Positions 63,960 to 64,000 of a stretch of DNA of 64,000 nt are shown here, one piece after another. Source of the stretch: Unio delphinus (Eukaryota; Mollusca; Bivalvia; Unionida; Unionidae); NCBI GenBank assembly GCA_029339505.1, contig JAQISU010000345.1, positions 1,201,501 through 1,265,500 on the forward strand, given 5' to 3'. Positions within the stretch are counted from its first letter, which is position 1. Every line of letters begins with the position of its first letter. Under the pieces are notes generated by a model that was given only the letters and a program-made list of their open reading frames with translations, was not told the DNA's origin and made no database searches. A program made the position numbers and the translations under genes.

Positions 63960-63961
63960 TA

Positions 63962-64000
63962 ACAGCGCGGTAGCTCAGGTTGGCAAAACGTCCGATTCGT
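63962..64000 (+). mobile_element. Start of a tRNA-like element, cut by the window end
   Basis: GCGCGGTAGCTCAGGTTGGC contains a perfect RNA polymerase III A box (TAGCTCAGGTTGG), and the sequence stops before a B box could appear. A SINE head is more likely than a tRNA gene in this repeat-rich setting. Confidence 0.5.

Overview
The window looks like metazoan nuclear DNA, most likely from a lophotrochozoan and probably a mollusc. It is AT-rich and gene-poor. It holds one clear animal developmental gene, tRNA-derived SINEs, L2/CR1-type non-LTR retrotransposon copies with trinucleotide tails, and an unusual density of minisatellites and microsatellites. One SINE (about 25945-26268) resembles a family I recall from bivalve genomes. 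That is recollection, not a search result, so the species stays open. Nothing looks bacterial, and no operon, CRISPR array or phage is present.

Layout. 1-1560 is upstream flank with G-, T- and C-tracts. 1560-2131 holds a predicted TATA/initiator promoter and a leader with four small upstream ORFs. 2132-3811 is an intact, intronless Frizzled-4-type Wnt receptor, the only host gene I can defend. From 3812 to 64000 (about 60 kb) I find no confident host exon.

The rest is intergenic or possibly intronic DNA. (a) More than twenty minisatellites have units of 14-69 bp. The largest is a 69-bp array at 28078-30352 with a nested 12-unit higher-order repeat, and a compound 62/45-bp array lies at 37833-39588. 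(b) Many TA, CT, CA, CATA and TTA microsatellites are present. (c) Four copies of one L2-like LINE family occur, one nearly full length (54163 to about 57735, minus strand) and three truncated (19485-19645 plus, 23080-23541 minus, 46846-48195 plus). (d) SINEs of at least four types occur. One has a perfect 14-bp target-site duplication that fixes its ends (59318-59587). (e) A 470-bp hAT-type MITE with 14-bp perfect terminal inverted repeats and an 8-bp target duplication sits inside the 62-bp array (38082-38551). (f) Relics of a second LINE type are likely near 59835-60400.

Only the Frizzled gene has an assignable cellular role: a seven-pass membrane receptor that binds Wnt through its cysteine-rich domain and signals through Dishevelled. 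The mobile elements are all damaged where coding sequence can be checked. I do not see a convincing new biological system. The observations most worth following are the nested array structure at 28-30 kb, the datable hAT insertion, the YY1-like site at the inferred 5' end of the LINE, the frame-breaking change shared by two LINE copies, and the uORF series ahead of the Frizzled start.
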